DNA of 64,000 nucleotides from Liolophura sinensis (taxonomy: Eukaryota; Mollusca; Polyplacophora; Chitonida; Chitonidae). Below the pieces are notes generated by a model that was given only the letters and a program-made list of their open reading frames with translations, had not been told where the DNA came from and searched no databases. How positions within the stretch are numbered: the first letter of the stretch is position 1; each line of letters starts with the position of its first letter. This document shows, piece by piece, positions 61,501 through 64,000 of the stretch. The stretch lies in assembly GCF_032854445.1 (NCBI RefSeq), contig NC_088296.1, positions 17,909,485-17,973,484 on the forward strand. Reading direction: 5' to 3'. Made by a program: the position numbers and the translations under genes.

Positions 61501-63639
61501 CGCTCAATCCCGAGTAGGATATGTTACAAGGCGGTGAATGAGAAACCGCAATGAATCACAATCCATCACCTTGTTTTCTTATCTTCATATCCTTTATCCT
61601 TCAATCACTTTTATGGCCTTCGTGGCCTAGTGGTTAACGTTCCGGCGCAGCACGACAGCCCAGGGGCCTGTTACCGTTGGGATTGTTGTGAGTTCATGTC
61701 CAGTTGATGCTGGCTTCCTCTCCGACGGTTTGTCATTGATCTGGGGATGGGATTCCTGACGGCAGTGCCCAGTTTCCTCCCATCGTAATGATGTCAGCCA
61801 TTGTATAAGTGAATTGTTCGTGATTACAGTGTAAAACACGAATCAGATAAATCGATGAATCAATCAATAATCGTTTTTAACTTTACAGTTTCAGGATCCA
61901 CAATAAATGTTCATACCCCAGAGCCGAATAAAAACGGTACGTGTACTTAGTAATATAAATTACACTTTAAAACTTGACTGTAAATTTACAGCAAAATAAC
62001 TTAGTACTATGTGTTATACTTTGAAACTTGACTAATTTTACAGCAAAATAACTTAGTGATATGTGTTCCACTTTAATACTTGACTGTAACTTCACAGTTA
62101 AATACAGGCAACAAATGTTATTTATCCTAAATTCTACAATACATGCTTTACAGTGCAAATCTACTTCAGGACGAATAGAAGGTCACTAATTTGGGCCAAA
62201 TCTCCCCAAAACAAAGGTAACGTGACGACTGTACCAAAATAATGATCTCTCATGCTGTCATTTCGTGGATATGGACTGTGAAACATTTAATTCGCATCAA
62301 GAGAACGACGGAAATATGAACTAGGATCAGACGTATTCTGATCTACACTGTAATACACATTGAAATAATTTGGGGAAAGCCTTTAGAGGGAACAAAGTTA
62401 TAAAAACAGTTTTCTTTTGAGGAGAAGCCAATACAGAGTAACTTTTTTGCAAACTCTTGAATAATCTGAACAGCTATCTTAGGGAAATGTATAATGGATT
62501 TACTGTAGCTTTTATCTTGGGCCTCTCCGCACTTCTAACCAGTTTGTGGCTCTTTTATTTGTTTCCGCCTTTAGTCACTGGTGCCGTTGATTCGTGTGAT
62601 TGTTTTATTTTTCGTAATGCCCAGTTTGTCTAAACATGTGTAATAAATGGTGTATAATGGACTTAAGCAGCGCTTGTTATTCCTATTTCCTTAAAACTTC
62701 AGACCATACTGTAGAGACTTGTATTTCGTGCTTTCTGATGTGTTCTGTCAGAGGAAATACACCAACAAGTATGGAGATAGATGGCTTAAATACAGTAACA
62801 AGTATAAAGATTAAAGGCTTAAATACAACAGCACGTATAGATACAGATTTATTTATTTATTTATTTGATTGGTGTTTTATGCCGTACTCAAGAATATTTC
62901 ACTTATGCGACGGCGGCCAGCATTATGGTGGGAGGAAACCGGTCATAGCCAAAGGGAAACCCACAACCATCCACATGTTGTTGGAAAGCCTTCCCCTTTA
63001 CGGCCGGGGAGGAAGCCAGCATGAGCTGGACTTGAAGTCACAGCGATCGCATTGGCGAGAGGACTCTGGGTTATCACGCTGCGTTAGCGCGGTAATCAAC
63101 TGAGCCACGGAGGCCCCTATAGATATATAAGGCTTAAATACAACAACAGGCATAGAGATAGATAATAAATTATCGTTGCCTTTCACACTACATATACTTT
63201 TCCTTCTTTTTTCATGCAGAACAGACCGGCATATTTCCCACCTCAAAGACCCCGCAATCTTGTATATTACTATTGTATAATTAAGGTACATAACCGTTAC
63301 CATTGTTACATGTCTAAAATTTGTATCTGTCAGTATAACAGACAAAATCGGGTCGTCCGGCTGTATTATTTGCCTCTTTGGCGAATGCTGTGGTTTATCT
63401 GTAGCGGAATGACCAATCAAAAGCCTTGTATTGTTTTTTTTTTCATTCTAGAGACGGCTAGTATCAAAGGGAGGCCTGAATCAAACAAAGCTTCATCCAC
63501 TGGTCTTCTGGCGGGAGTGTGTGTGCTGGCGGGGATTTCCCTCGTGCTGATGATCTATGCTGTTATCTCCACTGTCAAGGGACGGCGCTGGTACATAAGA
63601 TTTCAACAAGAGATCAAGTCACATTATGATTCCGCCCAG
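51361..63639 (+). CDS. right-copy cell-surface receptor: signal peptide, EGF, F5/8C, EGF array, stem, TM
   Basis: Gene-level entry. Twelve plus-strand exons join to exactly 1590 bases, 530 codons without a stop. Approximate residues are signal 1-22, EGF-like 23-69, F5/8C 70-201, five EGF-like modules 202-430, stem 431-467 and the transmembrane exon 468-530. All junctions up to the transmembrane exon are phase 1, which is the class that allows module duplication or skipping. The cytoplasmic part continues beyond 64000. The protein is predicted as a type I membrane receptor with a lectin-like ligand-binding head. Whether the tail carries phosphatase, ITAM-like or no domains is unknown. It is the less rearranged of the two inverted paralogues. 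Confidence 0.85.
51428..54095. other. first intron, right copy
   Basis: Blocks homologous (inverted) to the left intron occur throughout, including a tRNA-like SINE head at 51836-51900. The left-only insertions (17.1-19.5 kb and 21.1-21.85 kb) are absent. No exon was seen. Confidence 0.6.
53235..53365 (+). mobile_element. SINE tail (family A), shared position with the left arm
   Basis: The body is decayed, and the tail ATATTCTTGAGTACGGCATA + AAACACCAATCAAATAAA is well preserved. It lies where the left arm has 16371-16626. Confidence 0.75.
54096..54236 (+). CDS. N-terminal EGF-like exon, right copy
   Basis: 141-base phase 1-1 exon, TATCCCTAG acceptor and GTGAGT donor. It encodes GQCNTHTPPCSLTCRCGTSS, DVCLPVHVMGCGSLGCRPGW, SGPTCQK. 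It joins directly to the signal exon. There are seven amino-acid differences from the left copy. Confidence 0.83.
54923..55213 (-). mobile_element. full-length SINE (family A) with 11-bp TSD, right arm only
   Basis: TATTTTAGTAT flanks the element at 54923-54933 and 55203-55213. The minus strand reads a tRNA-like A box (TGGCTCAGTCGGTTAGCGCG) and B box (GAGTTCAAGTCC), then the body and the AT-rich tail. There is no counterpart in the left intron, so it inserted after the duplication. This is the best reference copy in the window. Confidence 0.92.
55312..55500 (+). CDS. F5/8-type-C domain, first exon, right copy
   Basis: 189 bases, phase 1-1, encoding NIVYKATKVDSSSELSVSN, SDNLAFDGDLTSVFRSAIEA, HPIHTIQIYNGG. 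It has the same N-L-A-F-D-G core as the left copy. Preceded by CTTCTACAG and followed by GTATGT. Confidence 0.88.
55775..55964. mobile_element. palindromic MITE with AATCTGTTAG ends
   Basis: 190 bp with inverted ends of about 45 bp: AATCTGTTAG...GTTTGTTGTCTGAGTGATGC against the reverse of GCATCACCCAGACAACAGAC...GCTAACAGATT. A related copy lies in the left arm (13428-13620) and another at 56249-56635. No coding capacity. Confidence 0.7.
56024..56222 (+). mobile_element. SINE (family A), full head, tail lost
   Basis: TCTCCGTGGTTCAGTTGGTT (A box) and GTGAGTTCGAGTCC (B box) lead into the body, which stops at CCACCATAATGCTAACG. It has no counterpart in the left arm. Confidence 0.82.
56249..56635. 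mobile_element. second AATCTGTTA MITE interrupted by a SINE
   Basis: The left half (AATCTGTTAATTGTAACAGA, TCCGTTGTCTGAGAG) and right half (GCAACGCTCAGACAAGACTT, CCTGTTAAAATCTT) of a MITE are split by a head-truncated family-A SINE at about 56371-56522 in minus orientation. This gives a relative order of MITE first, then SINE. Confidence 0.68.
57186..57392 (+). CDS. F5/8-type-C domain, second exon, right copy
   Basis: 207 bases, phase 1-1, TTTTGCAG acceptor and GTGAGT donor, encoding ATDLNDLSGFEIYVSASSDF, KLCYRDTTAIGKSEYVINC, LYIKLLVPKTTSLAIREMEV. It keeps the cysteine pair and the terminal EVYG. Confidence 0.89.
57786..57923 (+). CDS. EGF-like exon 2, right copy
   Basis: 138 bases, phase 1-1, encoding CGEYWFGSECDRLCNCQSAS, TRCNGVTGACPYGCPDGRNG, TDCYS. 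It follows the F5/8C domain as in the left copy. Confidence 0.87.
57957..58160 (+). mobile_element. SINE (family A), shared with the left arm
   Basis: TGCCTTCGTGGTCAAGAGAT head, CTCACCAATGCGATCCCTGT, then a decayed body to ACATAAAATGAAATATT. Inverted partner of 11512-11738. Confidence 0.8.
58469..58606 (+). CDS. EGF-like exon 3, right copy
   Basis: 138 bases, phase 1-1, encoding ECLAGRFGRQCQSICHCKNT, ASCDKVDGTCDDQGCAVGFK, GDNCQR. Eight cysteines. Confidence 0.88.
59241..59375 (+). CDS. EGF-like exon 4, right copy
   Basis: 135 bases, phase 1-1, encoding ACSSGEFGEGCEGKCHCYPV, NNCDKETGQCAGDCQAGFKG, DNCQEG. It supplies the reference length showing that left exon 6591-6726 has a 1-base insertion. 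Confidence 0.88.
59833..60175 (-). mobile_element. SINE family B, full length, right arm
   Basis: GAGTGAGTGCTTGGGGTTTA to CCGAAACGAACTCTCTACCA, with the tRNA-like head on the minus strand. The left arm keeps only tail pieces in the equivalent introns (6095-6176, 9944-10025). Confidence 0.8.
60398..60535 (+). CDS. EGF-like exon 5, right copy
   Basis: 138 bases, phase 1-1. The acceptor is GTTCAAG rather than the GTTCCAG of the left copies, so it is slightly weaker. Encodes DCEVGKYGRNCAGDCHCKNL, TSCNKEHGRCDALGCEAGYT, GSYCNR. Confidence 0.86.
60838..60925. repeat. 21-bp minisatellite
   Basis: Four units of TGAGCTGTACCAAGCTGTTT+C. The left arm has single or double degenerate copies at 5395-5440 and 7575-7645, so the array expanded in this arm. 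Confidence 0.88.
61127..61264 (+). CDS. EGF-like exon 6 (membrane-proximal), right copy
   Basis: 138 bases, phase 1-1, CACCAG acceptor and GTGAGG donor, encoding ECSTGRFGEKCQYICHCKHA, ISCNHVNGTCDEGRCAAGYK, GDNCQEG. It is the partner of left exons 5060-5197 and 7245-7382. Confidence 0.88.
61614..61855 (+). mobile_element. SINE (family A), diverged full length
   Basis: TGGCCTTCGTGGCCTAGTGG head, GTGAGTTCATGTCCAG B-box-like segment, tail GATTACAGTGTAAAACACGA ATCAGATAAAT. Confidence 0.78.
61889..61936 (+). CDS. stem exon 1, right copy
   Basis: 48 bases between CTTTACAG and GTACGT, phase 1-1, encoding VSGSTINVHTPEPNKN. A short hydrophilic linker with Pro and Asn, as expected between EGF modules and the membrane. 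No left counterpart was found. Confidence 0.62.
62154..62216 (+). CDS. stem exon 2, right copy
   Basis: 63 bases between CTTTACAG and GTAACG, phase 1-1, encoding VQIYFRTNRRSLIWAKSPQN + K. It joins in frame to the transmembrane exon (K then ETAS). Support is only splice-site form and phase. Confidence 0.55.
62217..62769. other. intron, no exon seen
   Basis: AT-rich DNA without a recognised feature and absent from the much shorter left intron. Confidence 0.4.
62770..63165. repeat. 30-33-bp minisatellite split by a SINE, right arm
   Basis: Units of AAGGCTTAAATACAACA-type with AGATAGAT lie at 62770-62845 and resume at 63126-63165. A full-length family-A SINE (62844-63117, minus orientation) lies between them with TATAGATA duplicated at 62836-62843 and 63118-63125. 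Inverted counterpart of 4628-4862. Confidence 0.85.
62844..63117 (-). mobile_element. full-length SINE (family A) with 8-bp TSD, right arm only
   Basis: TTTATTTATTTATTTATTTG to CAACTGAGCCACGGAGGCCC, target-site duplication TATAGATA. The left minisatellite is uninterrupted at this place. Confidence 0.9.
63452..63639 (+). CDS. transmembrane exon, right copy
   Basis: 188 bases, TTCATTCTAG acceptor and GTAAGT donor, phase 1 in and phase 0 out. Encodes ETASIKGRPESNKASSTG, a hydrophobic span beginning LLAGVCVLAGISLVLMIYAV, and KGRRWYIRFQQEIKSHYDSA. The basic residues follow the span, giving a type I topology. Confidence 0.88.
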
Positions 63640-63714
63640 GTAAGTCTGAATCTTAACGTTCAGCTCATGCATATGTATGTTGATATACACAAACAATGAT
63701 CTCATTATCGGGAG

Positions 63715-64000
63715 ACAACAAATGTTATGTTAGTGTAAGGAACAGAAAATGTTATGTGAGTGTAAAGAGCAGCAACTGCTATGTGAGTGTAAGGAGCAAC
63801 ACATGTTGTGTGAGTGTAAGGAGCAACAAATGTTTTCTGAGGATAAGAGCAACGAATGTTATGTGAGTGCAAGGAACAGTAAATGTTATATAAGTGTAAG
63901 AAGCAACACATATTATGTGAGTGTAAGGAGCAACAAATCCTATGTGAGTGTAAGGAGCAACACATGTTGTGTGAGTGTAAGGAGCAACAAATCCTATGTG
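63715..64000. repeat. 27-bp minisatellite, right arm, runs off the window
   Basis: Units of TGTGAGTGTAAGGAGCAACA + AATGTTA type, the reverse complement of the 3690-4195 family. It begins about 75 bp after the transmembrane exon, as in the left arm. Confidence 0.9.

Larger units (their letters stand above)
50684..64000. repeat. right arm of the large inverted duplication
   Basis: Reverse-complement counterpart of 3780-23240. It starts at AAGACTGTCTAAGCGGGAGG and continues past the window edge. Individual insertions and deletions are listed separately. Confidence 0.88.

Noticed and set aside
63220-63261. A further stem exon, GIFPTSKTPQS, after TTCATGCAG
   Set aside because: Length and phase fit, but joining it to the transmembrane exon creates a TAG at the junction. 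It may be an alternative terminal exon, but this is not supported.

Overview
This is a eukaryotic genomic window, most probably from a marine bivalve mollusc. Three things point there. Short symmetric phase-1 exons encode EGF-like and discoidin/fucolectin-like domains. tRNA-derived SINEs of the kind abundant in bivalve genomes are present in about twenty copies. The DNA is AT-rich, with long introns, microsatellites and minisatellites. There are no bacterial-style operons.

The dominant structure is a very large inverted duplication. The left arm runs from about 3.8 kb to 23.2 kb. The right arm runs from about 50.7 kb to the right edge, and its outer end lies beyond the window. The arms are separated by about 27.4 kb of non-homologous DNA. 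Each arm carries one copy of the same cell-surface receptor gene, and the two are arranged head to head. The left copy is on the minus strand (ATG at 22528, transmembrane exon at 4269-4456). The right copy is on the plus strand (ATG at 51361, transmembrane exon at 63452-63639). I rebuilt the exons of both from matching splice sites and phases. The order is signal peptide, EGF-like, a two-exon F5/8-type-C/fucolectin-like domain, an array of eight-cysteine EGF-like modules, a stem (right copy only) and a transmembrane segment. The right copy has 6 EGF-like modules and joins into 530 uninterrupted codons. The left copy has 11, one of them frameshifted, plus a pseudo-exon and a tandem array of exon fragments. 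It therefore shows active growth and decay of an EGF-exon array. The cytoplasmic part lies outside the window, apart from one candidate left-copy exon at 269-359.

The arms also share non-coding landmarks: a related 26/27-bp minisatellite just after the transmembrane exon, a 30-33-bp minisatellite, some SINEs, a palindromic MITE and the 5' flank. SINEs with target-site duplications that occur in one arm only date to after the duplication. The left arm also has a roughly 2.9 kb intronic insertion with Helitron-like terminal hairpins.

The spacer (about 23.25-50.68 kb) is mobile-element-rich. It holds a MITE, a foldback repeat, SINEs, (TA)n tracts, a decayed multi-copy zinc-finger-type element gene (30.1-31.7 kb), exons of an unrecognised spliced gene (33.2-36.4 kb), a retroelement-like fragment with diverged tandem copies (39.4-41.8 and 44.3-44.6 kb), a 45-bp minisatellite, three minus-strand exons of an unrecognised host gene including one PAN/apple-like exon (38.9-43.8 kb), and a truncated, frameshifted Polinton/adintovirus-like fragment with a protein-primed family-B DNA polymerase and a cysteine-rich small protein (47.0-50.3 kb).
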